The notes beneath the pieces are model-generated. The model saw only the letters and a list, made by a program, of their open reading frames with translations, made no database searches and had not been told where the DNA came from. The position numbers and the translations under genes were made by a program. From Paraburkholderia ultramafica (GTDB lineage: Bacteria; Pseudomonadota; Gammaproteobacteria; Burkholderiales; Burkholderiaceae), in the NCBI RefSeq assembly GCF_902859915.1, contig NZ_CADIKK010000014.1, positions 124,001 to 188,000 of the forward strand: a stretch of 64,000 bases of DNA, given 5' to 3'. Numbering within the stretch: position 1 is the stretch's first letter; each line of letters opens with the position of its first letter. This document shows positions 26,848 through 35,370 of this stretch, piece by piece.

Positions 26848-28995
26848 ATGACTATGTTCAATAAGATCGTCAAAGAGTTCAAGTGGGGACAACATAACGT
26901 TCGCCTCGAAACCGGCGAAATCGCTCGCCAGGCGAGCGGTGCGGTAATCGTCGACGTCGAAGACACCGTCGTGCTGGCGACCGTGGTCGGCGCCAAGACG
27001 GCCAAGCCGGGTCAGGACTTTTTTCCGCTGACCGTCGACTACCTCGAAAAGACCTATGCCGCCGGCAAGATCCCGGGTGGCTTCTTCCGCCGCGAAGGCC
27101 GTCCGTCGGAAGGCGAAACGCTGATTTCGCGCCTGATCGACCGACCGCTGCGTCCGCTGTTCCCGGAAGGCTTCTACAACGAAGTCCAGGTCGTGATCCA
27201 CGTGCTGTCGCTGAACCCGGAAATTCCCGCCGACATCCCCGCGCTGATCGGCGCGTCGGCGGCCCTCGCCGTGTCCGGTCTGCCGTTCAACGGCCCGGTC
27301 GGCGCAGCACGCGTGGCCTACATCAACAACGAATATGTGTTGAACCCGACGCGTCCGCAAATGAAGGAATCGGCGCTCGACCTGATCGTCGCCGGTACGG
27401 AACGCGCGGTGCTGATGGTGGAATCGGAAGCGCAACAACTGAGCGAAGAAGTGATGCTCGGCGGCGTGGTGTTCGGCCATGAACAGATGCAGATCGCGAT
27501 CGACGCGATCCACGATCTGGTCCGCGAAGGCGGCAAGCCGGAATGGGATTGGCAACCGGCGGCGAAGAACGAGCCGCTGATCGCACGCGTGACGGAACTC
27601 GCGCAAGCCGAGCTGCTCGCGGCTTACCAGATCCGCGACAAGCAGGCGCGTTCGGCCAAGCTGAAGGAAGTCTACGCAGCCACGTCGGCCAGGCTCGAAG
27701 AAGACGCAGCGGCAAGCGGCACGGCGGCGGCGGACAAGGCAACCGTCGGCAACGTGCTGTTCGACATCGAAGCGAAGATCGTCCGTACGCAGATCCTGAA
27801 CGGCGAGCCGCGTATCGACGGCCGCGACACGCGCACCGTGCGCCCGATCGAAATCCGTACCGGCGTGCTGCCGCGTACGCACGGTTCGGCACTGTTCACG
27901 CGTGGCGAAACCCAGGCACTGGTGGTCGCAACGCTGGGCACGAAGGGCGACGAGCAGAACATCGACGCGCTCGAAGGCGAGTACCGCGAACGTTTCATGC
28001 TCCACTACAACATGCCTCCGTTCGCCACCGGCGAAACGGGCCGCGTCGGTTCGCCGAAGCGCCGTGAAATCGGTCACGGCCGTCTGGCCAAGCGCGCGCT
28101 GGCTGCGTGCCTGCCGAATGCCGACGAATTTGGCTACTCGATCCGCGTCGTGTCGGAAATCACCGAGTCGAACGGTTCGTCGTCGATGGCTTCGGTGTGC
28201 GGCGGCTGCCTCGCGCTGATGGACGCCGGCGTGCCGATGAAGGCGCACGTCGCCGGCATCGCGATGGGCCTGATTCTCGAAGGCAACCGTTTCGCCGTGC
28301 TGACCGACATCCTCGGCGACGAAGATCACCTCGGCGACATGGACTTCAAGGTGGCGGGCACCGAGCAAGGCGTGACCGCGCTGCAGATGGACATCAAGAT
28401 CCAGGGCATCACGAAGGAAATCATGCAGGTCGCCCTCGCGCAGGCGAAGGAAGGCCGTATGCACATCCTCGGCAAGATGACCTCGGCGGTGTCGGGCGCG
28501 AACACGCAATTGTCGGAGTTCGCACCGCGCATGATCACCATCAAGATCAATCCGGAAAAGATCCGCGACGTGATCGGCAAGGGTGGTTCGGTGATCCGCG
28601 CGCTGACCGAAGAAACCGGCACGACGATCGATATTTCGGACGACGGCGTTGTCACTATCGCGAGCACGAGCAGCGAAGGGATGGCCGAAGCGAAGAAGCG
28701 TATCGAGAACATCACGCTGGAAGTCGAAGTGGGCCAGGTGTACGAAGGCACCGTGCTCAAGCTGCTCGATTTCGGCGCGATCGTCAATATCCTGCCGGGC
28801 AAGGACGGTCTGCTGCACATCTCCGAAATCGCCAACGAGCGTATCAAGGACATCAACGACTACCTGAAGGACGGCCAGCAAGTGAAGGTGAAGGTCATCC
28901 AGACGGACGAGAAGGGCCGCGTGCGTTTGTCGGCCAAGGCGTTGCTGAACGACGCCGCGAACGGCGCGCCGCAAGGCGAACCGACGCCGCAGTAA
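26848..28995 (+). CDS. pnp: Polyribonucleotide nucleotidyltransferase (PNPase)
   Basis: A 715-residue phosphorolytic 3'-5' exoribonuclease of the RNA degradosome. The two RNase PH domains are visible (GGFFRREGRPSEGETLISR near 78-96, and the catalytic half with FATGETGRVGSPKRREIGHG near 390-410). A KH domain follows (KIRDVIGKGGSVIRALTEE near 570-590), then an S1 domain (VGQVYEGTVLKLLDFGAIV near 630-650). GAGGAAAAGC provides the ribosome site. The gene follows rpsO and has its own strong terminator. Confidence 0.97.
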   Translation: MTMFNKIVKEFKWGQHNVRLETGEIARQASGAVIVDVEDTVVLATVVGAKTAKPGQDFFPLTVDYLEKTYAAGKIPGGFFRREGRPSEGETLISRLIDRPLRPLFPEGFYNEVQVVIHVLSLNPEIPADIPALIGASAALAVSGLPFNGPVGAARVAYINNEYVLNPTRPQMKESALDLIVAGTERAVLMVESEAQQLSEEVMLGGVVFGHEQMQIAIDAIHDLVREGGKPEWDWQPAAKNEPLIARVTELAQAELLAAYQIRDKQARSAKLKEVYAATSARLEEDAAASGTAAADKATVGNVLFDIEAKIVRTQILNGEPRIDGRDTRTVRPIEIRTGVLPRTHGSALFTRGETQALVVATLGTKGDEQNIDALEGEYRERFMLHYNMPPFATGETGRVGSPKRREIGHGRLAKRALAACLPNADEFGYSIRVVSEITESNGSSSMASVCGGCLALMDAGVPMKAHVAGIAMGLILEGNRFAVLTDILGDEDHLGDMDFKVAGTEQGVTALQMDIKIQGITKEIMQVALAQAKEGRMHILGKMTSAVSGANTQLSEFAPRMITIKINPEKIRDVIGKGGSVIRALTEETGTTIDISDDGVVTIASTSSEGMAEAKKRIENITLEVEVGQVYEGTVLKLLDFGAIVNILPGKDGLLHISEIANERIKDINDYLKDGQQVKVKVIQTDEKGRVRLSAKALLNDAANGAPQGEPTPQ

Positions 28996-29009
28996 TGCGG
29001 TAGCGGAGC

Positions 29010-29046
29010 AACGGCCGGCAGCGCGAATGCGCGCCGGCCGTTTTTC
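29010..29046 (+). terminator. Rho-independent terminator after pnp
   Basis: AACGGCCGGC (29010-29019) pairs with GCCGGCCGTT (29033-29042), extended inward by GCGC/GCGC across a one-base bulge and closed by a GAAT loop, then T residues. Confidence 0.88.
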
Positions 29047-29202
29047 ATGCAGGGTGCAGGGTGGATTGCATTGCTGACATATACAAACGGAGCCAAGCGG
29101 GTACTCTGTTTGCGTGGGGTGCTTCGTCGGAGGTCGGACGATTCGTGTCCCGCGCGGTGAGCAACGGGTAGGCAACGCAATCCAATCTTGGAGTTGACGC
29201 AG

Positions 29203-30219
29203 ATGAAAGCGATCGAAATCACCGAATTCGGTGCGCCGGACGTCCTCAAGCTGGCGGAGCGGCCGACGCCGCCGCCGAAAGCGGGCGAGGTGCTGATCAA
29301 GGTGGCGGCCTCCGGCATCAACCGTCCGGACGTGTTCCAGCGCAAGGGCGGCTATGCGCCGCCGCCGGGCGCGTCGGATCTGCCGGGGCTGGAGGTGGCG
29401 GGCGAGATCGTCGGCGGCACGCTCGACGAGAAGAACAACCCGTTCGGTCTGAAAATGGGCGATCGCGTGTGCGCGTTGCTGGCCGGCGGCGGCTACGCGG
29501 AATACGCGACCGCGCCGCTGCTGCAATGTTTGCCGGTGCCGGCGGGTCTGTCGGATATCGAAGCGGCGTCGTTGCCCGAAACCTTCTTCACGGTGTGGAG
29601 CAATGTGTTCGACCGCGCGCAGCTCGGCAAGGGCGAAGGCGCGCCGAACGAAACGCTGCTGGTGCAGGGCGGCTCGAGCGGCATCGGCGTGACGGCGATC
29701 CAGATTGCGCACGCGCTCGGTTTTCGCGTGTTCGCCACCGCCGGGTCGGATGAAAAGTGCCGCGCGTGCGAGGCGCTGGGCGCCGAGCGGGCGATCAACT
29801 ACAAGACGGAAGATTTCGTCGAAGTGATCAAGTCGCTGACCAACGACCGTGGCGTCGACGTGGTCCTCGACATGGTGGCGGGCAGCTACGTGCCGCGCGA
29901 ACTCACGGCCTTGGCCGAGGGCGGCCGCATTGTGCTGATCGCCTTGCTGGGCGGCGCGAAAGCGGAGCTGAATCTGAACGAAGTGCTGCGCCGCCGCTTG
30001 ACCGTGACCGGTTCGACGTTGCGTCCGCGGCCGATCGAATTCAAGGCGAAGATCGCCGCGCAACTGAAACAGCATGTGTGGCCGCATCTCGAAGCCGGCC
30101 GCATCAAGCCCGTCGTGCACCGCGTGTTCCCGGCCGCGCAGGCCGCCGACGCGCATGCGTTGATGGAAAGCAGCACGCATGTCGGCAAGATCGTACTGGC
30201 TTGGGGTCAGGACGCTTGA
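29203..30219 (+). CDS. NAD(P)H quinone oxidoreductase, zeta-crystallin/PIG3 type
   Basis: A 338-residue medium-chain dehydrogenase without zinc ligands. The N-terminal catalytic half has SGINRPDVFQRKGGY and LPGLEVAGEI. The nucleotide-binding half has VQGGSSGIGVTAIQIA (near 155-170) and ATAGSDEKCRACEALGAE. These are typical of PIG3-like NADPH quinone reductases, which reduce quinones in the cytoplasm. The ATG at 29203 has a GGAG site. It lies between pnp and tpiA. Confidence 0.9.
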   Translation: MKAIEITEFGAPDVLKLAERPTPPPKAGEVLIKVAASGINRPDVFQRKGGYAPPPGASDLPGLEVAGEIVGGTLDEKNNPFGLKMGDRVCALLAGGGYAEYATAPLLQCLPVPAGLSDIEAASLPETFFTVWSNVFDRAQLGKGEGAPNETLLVQGGSSGIGVTAIQIAHALGFRVFATAGSDEKCRACEALGAERAINYKTEDFVEVIKSLTNDRGVDVVLDMVAGSYVPRELTALAEGGRIVLIALLGGAKAELNLNEVLRRRLTVTGSTLRPRPIEFKAKIAAQLKQHVWPHLEAGRIKPVVHRVFPAAQAADAHALMESSTHVGKIVLAWGQDA

Positions 30220-30245
30220 CACGGTCGGTTTGACACGGTCGGTTT
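30218..30245. repeat. Tandem 14-bp repeat carrying -35-like boxes
   Basis: GACACGGTCGGTTT occurs twice in tandem (30218-30231 and 30232-30245), followed by GACC. The overlap with flanking T residues makes TTGACA at 30216-30221 and 30230-30235 and TTGACC at 30244-30249, evenly spaced 14 bases apart. The last is the likely -35 box of tpiA. Confidence 0.8.
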
Positions 30246-30272
30246 GACCCGATCCACCCCACGCAGTAAAAT
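30244..30272 (+). promoter_or_regulatory. Candidate sigma-70 promoter for tpiA
   Basis: TTGACC (30244-30249), 17 bases, TAAAAT (30267-30272), about 85 bases before the tpiA ATG. Confidence 0.6.
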
Positions 30273-30355
30273 TGCACGTTTTGCGCACGCCGAATGAATC
30301 CGAAAGGCGGACTGTAAGCGCAAACAAAGTCCGCCCGCCAAGCCAACACGAGACG

Positions 30356-31135
30356 ATGTCGAAACAACGAGCCAAACTGGTAGTCGGTAACTGGAAGATG
30401 CACGGGCGTCTCGCTGCGAATGCCACGCTGTTGCAGGCGGTGGCGCAAGGCGCGGACGAACTGCCGGCCGACGTACGCGTCGGCGTGTGCGTGCCGAGTC
30501 CTTATCTCGCGCAGACCCAATCGTTGCTGGAAGGCACTCGGGTCGTGTGGGGCGTGCAGGACGTATCCGCATTCACGCATGGCGCCTACACCGGCGAAGT
30601 GGCTGCGCCGATGGTGAGGGATTTTGGCGCCACGCTCGCGATCGTCGGGCACTCGGAGCGCCGTGCCTATCATCGCGAAAGCGCTGAACTGGTTGCAGTG
30701 AAAACGCAGCGCGCGCTGGAAGCGGGCTTGACGCCGATCGTCTGCGTGGGTGAAACGCTCGAAGAGCGCGAAGCCGGTGCGACCGAGCAGGTGGTCGGCA
30801 CGCAACTGGATGAAGTGCTGGCGAAGCTGTCCGTGCAAGAGGCGGCGCGCCTGGTTGTCGCGTACGAGCCGGTCTGGGCAATCGGCACCGGCAAGAGCGC
30901 GAGTTCGGAGCAGGCGCAGGCAGTCCACGCGTTCCTGCGTGCGCGTCTGGCGGCAAAGGGCGCGGCGGTGGCGGATGTGCCGCTGTTGTACGGCGGCAGC
31001 GTGAAGCCGGAAAACGCGGAAGAATTGTTCCGTCAACCGGATATCGACGGCGGCCTGATTGGCGGCGCGTCGTTGAAGGACCAGGATTTCCTGGCGATCT
31101 GCAAGGCAGCGGCCGCAACGAGCGTCGCCGGTTAG
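30356..31135 (+). CDS. tpiA: Triose-phosphate isomerase
   Basis: A 259-residue (beta/alpha)8 enzyme interconverting dihydroxyacetone phosphate and glyceraldehyde 3-phosphate. Catalytic residues are present: the lysine in NWKMHG (K14), the histidine in VGHSERR (near 99-105) and the glutamate in AYEPVWAIGTGK, the mobile loop. The phosphate-binding LLYGGSVKPEN is also there. The ATG at 30356 gives the standard N terminus. secG follows 82 bases downstream. Confidence 0.96.
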   Translation: MSKQRAKLVVGNWKMHGRLAANATLLQAVAQGADELPADVRVGVCVPSPYLAQTQSLLEGTRVVWGVQDVSAFTHGAYTGEVAAPMVRDFGATLAIVGHSERRAYHRESAELVAVKTQRALEAGLTPIVCVGETLEEREAGATEQVVGTQLDEVLAKLSVQEAARLVVAYEPVWAIGTGKSASSEQAQAVHAFLRARLAAKGAAVADVPLLYGGSVKPENAEELFRQPDIDGGLIGGASLKDQDFLAICKAAAATSVAG

Positions 31136-31217
31136 GCAGGGCGCCTCGGCGAGGATGGCCCCATCCCGCGAAACACACTGTGTGTGGCGCGGTTAAATAA
31201 AGACTCAGGTGAGTGTG

Positions 31218-31604
31218 ATGCTGTATTTCAAAACATTGATTATCGTCGTTCAGCTGTTGTCGGCTCTCGGGGTCATCGGCCTTGTCTTGCTGCAACACGG
31301 CAAAGGCGCCGATATGGGCGCTGCTTTTGGTAGCGGCGCATCGGGCAGCCTGTTCGGCGCGACCGGCTCGGCAAACTTTTTGTCACGTACAACGGCAGTG
31401 CTCGCCGCAGTGTTTTTTGTCACGACGCTGGCACTCACTTACCTTGGCGCGTATCGGTCGAAGCCTTCCGCAGGCTTGCTGGGCACGGCGGTGACTGCCC
31501 CGGCTACCGCTTCCGCCGCTCCCGCTGCATCCGCTCCGGTTGCTGGCTCGGCTGCGCTGCCGGCATCGCCTGCGTCCGTCCCGACTACGGGTGTGCCGAA
31601 ATAA
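31218..31604 (+). CDS. secG: Preprotein translocase subunit SecG
   Basis: A 128-residue inner-membrane protein with two spans (about residues 3-22 and 53-74) separated by the conserved loop LLQHGKGADMGAAFGSG and LFGATGSANFLSR. It assists SecYE protein export. The C-terminal 45 residues are an Ala/Pro/Ser-rich tail of a kind often seen in Burkholderiales. The ATG at 31218 with AGGTGA before it is preferred over an in-frame GTG at 31209. Confidence 0.93.
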   Translation: MLYFKTLIIVVQLLSALGVIGLVLLQHGKGADMGAAFGSGASGSLFGATGSANFLSRTTAVLAAVFFVTTLALTYLGAYRSKPSAGLLGTAVTAPATASAAPAASAPVAGSAALPASPASVPTTGVPK

Positions 31605-31631
31605 ATTTTCGTTCAAACTGACTTTTGTGCG

Positions 31632-31660
31632 TTGAACAATCTGTTTAGACCGGTTACAAT
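31632..31660 (+). promoter_or_regulatory. Sigma-70 promoter of tRNA-Leu
   Basis: TTGAAC (31632-31637), 17 bases, TACAAT (31655-31660), 58 bases before the mature tRNA. Near-consensus. Confidence 0.65.
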
Positions 31661-31717
31661 CTTAGTCTTGAAGCGATTCGCGGGTTTTATAAGTTGTTTT
31701 CCCGGATTGCATGCCGT

Positions 31718-31802
31718 GCCGACGTGGTGAAATTGGTAGACACGCTATCTTGAGGGGGTAGTGGCGAAAGCTGTGCGAGTTCGAGTCTCGCCGTCGGCAC
31801 CA
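31718..31802 (+). tRNA. tRNA-Leu (anticodon GAG)
   Basis: An 85-base class II tRNA. The acceptor stem is GCCGACG with CGTCGGC, and the discriminator A and CCA are encoded. The anticodon stem CTATC/GGTAG holds the loop TTGAGGG with GAG at 31752-31754. A long variable arm (GGCGAAAGCT) and the T-arm GCGAG-TTCGAGT-CTCGC are present. Confidence 0.96.
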
Positions 31803-31815
31803 AAATGTTATCTAT

Positions 31816-31847
31816 ATGCCAGCCGCTTGCTTCGCTTCGGCTGGCAT
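31816..31847 (+). terminator. Stem-loop just after tRNA-Leu
   Basis: ATGCCAGCCG (31816-31825) pairs perfectly with CGGCTGGCAT (31838-31847) around a 12-base loop. The tail is only TTTG, so it may be a weak terminator or a 3' processing signal for the tRNA. Confidence 0.45.
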
Positions 31848-31910
31848 TTGCACTTTCAGGGCATGGCTTGCGTTGGGCTTGCGGCTTGTGCGTTTCGGAA
31901 GTGATTTCGC

Positions 31911-31933
31911 GTCAGGAGTGCTATGCTCCTGAC
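31911..31933 (+). promoter_or_regulatory. Perfect hairpin 31 bases before nuoA
   Basis: GTCAGGAG (31911-31918) pairs with CTCCTGAC (31926-31933) around TGCTATG. The loop contains a possible extended -10 (TG-C-TATGCT, 31919-31927). As DNA it could be an operator over the nuo promoter; as RNA it could affect nuoA translation. Confidence 0.35.
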
Positions 31934-31964
31934 GGCACTCAGAACCAACCGATTGAGGATAGTC

Positions 31965-32324
31965 TTGAACCTCGCAGCCTATTTCCCCGTCTTGTTGTTC
32001 CTCATTGTAGGCACCGGTTTAGGCGTAGCGCTGGTCAGTATCGGCAAGATTCTTGGTCCCAATAAGCCCGATACCGAGAAAAACGCACCGTACGAGTGCG
32101 GCTTCGAAGCATTCGAAGATGCGCGCATGAAGTTCGACGTGCGCTACTACCTCGTCGCCATTCTCTTCATCATTTTCGATCTTGAAACCGCGTTCCTGTT
32201 TCCGTGGGGCGTGGCCCTGCGCGACGTCGGCTGGACCGGCTTCATCGCGATGATGATTTTCCTGCTCGAATTCCTGCTGGGTTTTGCCTATATCTGGAAG
32301 AAAGGCGGCCTCGACTGGGAATGA
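31965..32324 (+). CDS. nuoA: NADH-quinone oxidoreductase subunit A
   Basis: A 119-residue membrane subunit of complex I with three spans. Conserved APYECGFEAFEDARMKFDVRY precedes the second span, and ILFIIFDLETAFLFPW lies within it. It helps form the quinone and E-channel region. The start is a TTG at 31965 with GAGGAT before it. It gives the exact family N terminus NLAAYFPV; an ATG at 31923 is in frame but adds a non-conserved 14 residues. It is first of fourteen nuo genes. Confidence 0.95.
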   Translation: MNLAAYFPVLLFLIVGTGLGVALVSIGKILGPNKPDTEKNAPYECGFEAFEDARMKFDVRYYLVAILFIIFDLETAFLFPWGVALRDVGWTGFIAMMIFLLEFLLGFAYIWKKGGLDWE

Positions 32325-32387
32325 TGGATTAATCGCCGGTTTGCGTGGGTGGCCAAGGCTTGCCGCCCCGTCTGGAGTGGAAAGCAA

Positions 32388-32867
32388 ATGAGTATCGAAG
32401 GGGTCTTGAAGGAAGGGTTTGTCACCACCACGGCAGACAAACTGATCAACTGGACGCGCACCGGCTCGTTGTGGCCGATGACGTTCGGTCTTGCGTGCTG
32501 CGCAGTCGAGATGATGCATGCGGGCGCCGCCCGTTATGACCTCGACCGCTTCGGCGTGGTGTTTCGTCCGAGTCCGCGTCAGTCGGACGTGATGATCGTC
32601 GCCGGCACGCTGTGCAACAAGATGGCGCCCGCTCTGCGCAAGGTCTATGACCAGATGGCCGAGCCGCGCTGGGTGATTTCGATGGGCTCGTGCGCAAACG
32701 GCGGCGGCTATTACCACTACTCGTATTCGGTAGTGCGCGGCTGCGACCGGATCGTGCCGGTCGACGTCTATGTGCCGGGTTGCCCGCCTACCGCGGAAGC
32801 GCTGGTGTACGGCGTGATCCAGTTGCAGGCCAAGATTCGCCGCACCAACACCATCGCCCGTCAATAA
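32388..32867 (+). CDS. nuoB: NADH-quinone oxidoreductase subunit B
   Basis: A 159-residue peripheral-arm subunit that carries cluster N2, the last iron-sulfur cluster before quinone. The four ligands are visible: C37 and C38 in LACCAVEM, C102 in GSCANGGG and C132 in PGCPPTAE. The ATG at 32388 gives the standard length; an upstream in-frame start at 32349 adds non-conserved residues. It lies between nuoA and nuoC. Confidence 0.96.
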
Positions 32868-32887
32868 GGCCAACGCCTCCCCACAAT

Positions 32888-33490
32888 ATGGCAAGCAAAC
32901 TCGAGACCCTGAAAGCGAACCTCGAGGCGGCCTTTGGCGGCCTCCTGTCGAGCACTACCGAGGCAATCGGTGAGTTGACGATCGTCGTGAAGGCAGGCGA
33001 CTACCTCAACGTGGCAACGCGTCTGCGTGACGACCGCTCGCTCGGTTTCGAGCAGTGCGTGGATCTGTGCGGCGTCGACTATCAAACATACGCCGATGGC
33101 GCTTACGACGGTCCGCGTTTCGCGGCCGTTCTGCATTTGTTGTCGCTGCAGAACAACTGGCGTCTGCGTCTGCGCGTGTTCGCTCCGGACGACGAAGTGC
33201 CGATCCTGCCGTCCGTCGTCGAAATCTGGAATTCGGTCAACTGGTACGAGCGCGAAGCATTCGACCTGTACGGCATCGTCTTCGAAGGTCACCCGGACCT
33301 GCGCCGCATCCTGACCGACTACGGCTTCATTGGTCACCCGTTCCGTAAAGATTTCCCTGTCTCCGGCTACGTCGAAATGCGTTACGACCCGGAAGAGAAG
33401 CGCGTCGTCTATCAGCCTGTGACGATCGAGCCGCGGGAAATCACGCCGCGCGTGATCCGCGAGGATCGCTATGGCGGTCTGAAACACTAA
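32888..33490 (+). CDS. nuoC: NADH-quinone oxidoreductase subunit C
   Basis: A 200-residue peripheral-arm subunit with no cofactor that packs against NuoD. The signature VNWYEREAFDLYGI and the block RRILTDYGFIGHPFRKDFP are complete. It is separate from NuoD, unlike the fused NuoCD of enteric bacteria. It ends nine bases before nuoD. Confidence 0.95.
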   Translation: MASKLETLKANLEAAFGGLLSSTTEAIGELTIVVKAGDYLNVATRLRDDRSLGFEQCVDLCGVDYQTYADGAYDGPRFAAVLHLLSLQNNWRLRLRVFAPDDEVPILPSVVEIWNSVNWYEREAFDLYGIVFEGHPDLRRILTDYGFIGHPFRKDFPVSGYVEMRYDPEEKRVVYQPVTIEPREITPRVIREDRYGGLKH

Positions 33491-33499
33491 GAGAACGCC

Positions 33500-34753
33500 A
33501 TGGCAGAGATCAAGAACTACACGCTCAACTTCGGCCCTCAGCATCCGGCAGCGCACGGTGTGCTGCGCCTCGTGCTCGAGCTCGACGGCGAGGTCATCCA
33601 GCGCGCCGATCCGCACATCGGTCTGCTGCATCGCGCGACTGAAAAGCTCGCCGAAACCAAAACGTTCATCCAGTCCGTGCCATACATGGACCGTCTCGAC
33701 TACGTGTCGATGATGGTCAACGAGCACGGCTACGTGATGGCAATCGAGAAGCTGCTCGGCATCGACGTGCCGGTGCGCGCTCAATACATCCGCGTGATGT
33801 TCGACGAAATCACACGCGTGCTGAACCACCTGATGTGGATCGGCGCGCACGCGCTCGACGTCGGCGCAATGGCGGTGTTTCTGTATGCGTTCCGCGAACG
33901 CGAAGACCTGATGGACGTGTACGAAGCGGTGTCCGGCGCACGGATGCACGCGGCCTACTATCGTCCGGGCGGCGTCTATCGCGATCTGCCGGACGCGATG
34001 CCGCAATACAAGGCTTCGAAGATTCGCAATGCCAAGGCATTGTCGAAGATGAACGAGAACCGTCAAGGTTCGCTGCTGGACTTCATCGACGACTTCTTCA
34101 CGCGTTTCCCGAAGCACGTCGACGAGTACGAAACGCTGCTCACCGACAACCGGATCTGGAAGCAGCGTCTGGTCGGGATCGGCGTGGTCAGCCCCGAACG
34201 TGCGCTGCAACTCGGCATGACCGGTGCGATGCTGCGCGGCTCGGGCATCGAGTGGGATCTGCGCAAGAAGCAGCCGTACGAAGTCTACGACAAGATCGAT
34301 TTCGATATTCCGGTCGGCGTGAACGGCGACTGCTACGACCGCTATCTGGTTCGCGTCGAAGAAATGCGCCAATCCACGCGGATCGTGAAACAGTGCATTG
34401 AGTGGCTGCGCAAGAATTCAGGCCCTGTGATGACCGACAATCACAAGGTTGCGCCGCCGTCGCGCGTCGGCATGAAGTCGAACATGGAAGATCTGATTCA
34501 CCACTTCAAGCTGTTCACGGAAGGCTTCCACGTTCCCGAAGGTGAGGCATACGCCGCGGTCGAACATCCGAAGGGCGAGTTCGGCATCTACCTGATCTCG
34601 GACGGCGCCAACAAGCCGTATCGCCTGAAGATCCGCGCACCAGGCTATGCGCACCTGTCCGCGCTCGACGAAATGGCGCGCGGTCACATGATCGCCGACG
34701 CCGTGACGATCATCGGCACGCAGGACATCGTGTTCGGCGAAGTGGATCGCTAG
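33500..34753 (+). CDS. nuoD: NADH-quinone oxidoreductase subunit D
   Basis: A 417-residue subunit homologous to the large subunit of NiFe hydrogenases. It forms the quinone pocket with NuoB. Conserved elements include FGPQHPAAHGVLRL at the N terminus, PHIGLLHRATEKLAE, and the C-terminal APGYAHLSALDEMARGHM with IGTQDIVFGEVDR. Metal-ligand cysteines of hydrogenases are absent, as expected. Confidence 0.97.
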   Translation: MAEIKNYTLNFGPQHPAAHGVLRLVLELDGEVIQRADPHIGLLHRATEKLAETKTFIQSVPYMDRLDYVSMMVNEHGYVMAIEKLLGIDVPVRAQYIRVMFDEITRVLNHLMWIGAHALDVGAMAVFLYAFREREDLMDVYEAVSGARMHAAYYRPGGVYRDLPDAMPQYKASKIRNAKALSKMNENRQGSLLDFIDDFFTRFPKHVDEYETLLTDNRIWKQRLVGIGVVSPERALQLGMTGAMLRGSGIEWDLRKKQPYEVYDKIDFDIPVGVNGDCYDRYLVRVEEMRQSTRIVKQCIEWLRKNSGPVMTDNHKVAPPSRVGMKSNMEDLIHHFKLFTEGFHVPEGEAYAAVEHPKGEFGIYLISDGANKPYRLKIRAPGYAHLSALDEMARGHMIADAVTIIGTQDIVFGEVDR

Positions 34754-34884
34754 GACGTATTCATCGGCGCGTGTCTTCAGATTGCATCGGGGCACGCGTC
34801 AAGCAAAGGAACGCCGGGTCTGTCGCAGCATGATGTGAGCGACGGGTTTTCGTTCGGTAGGAATTGAAAGAGTCGTGTCTGAAA

Positions 34885-35370
34885 ATGATCTCAGCTGAAG
34901 GCCTGAAAGAAATCGATCGTGCGATCGCGAAGTATCCCGCCGATCAGAAACAGTCCGCCGTGATGTCGGCGTTGGCCACTGCTCAGGAAGAGCATGGCTG
35001 GCTGTCGCCCGAACTCATGCAGTTCGTCGCGGACTATCTCGGCATGCCGGCAGTCGCCGTGCAGGAGGTGGCTACCTTCTACACGATGTACGAGACCGCG
35101 CCGGTCGGCAAGCACAAGATCACGCTTTGCACGAACCTGCCGTGCCAGCTCGGCCCGGACGGCGGTTCCGACAGCGCCGCTGAATACCTGAAGCAGAAGC
35201 TCGGCGTCGACTTCGGCGAAACCACGCCCGACGGCAAGTTCACCTTGAAAGAAGGTGAGTGCATGGGTTCATGCGGCGACGCGCCGGTGATGCTGGTGAA
35301 CAACCATCGCATGTGTAGCTTCATGAGCCGCGCGAAGATCGACCAGCTGCTCGAGGAACTTTCGAAATGA
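34885..35370 (+). CDS. nuoE: NADH-quinone oxidoreductase subunit E
   Basis: A 161-residue thioredoxin-like subunit binding the 2Fe-2S cluster N1a. The ligands are in LCTNLPC and ECMGSCG. It pairs with NuoF in the NADH dehydrogenase tip. The ATG at 34885 gives the usual N terminus; a TTG at 34864 in the same frame has a somewhat better ribosome site and is possible. The 131 bases after nuoD hold no other gene. It overlaps nuoF by four bases. Confidence 0.95.
   Translation: MISAEGLKEIDRAIAKYPADQKQSAVMSALATAQEEHGWLSPELMQFVADYLGMPAVAVQEVATFYTMYETAPVGKHKITLCTNLPCQLGPDGGSDSAAEYLKQKLGVDFGETTPDGKFTLKEGECMGSCGDAPVMLVNNHRMCSFMSRAKIDQLLEELSK

Noticed and set aside
26830..30426. A nearly 1200-codon open frame antisense to pnp and the quinone oxidoreductase gene
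   Set aside because: It crosses two genes and an intergenic terminator, has Arg/His-rich unstructured composition and no recognisable domain. High GC codon bias creates such frames opposite real genes.
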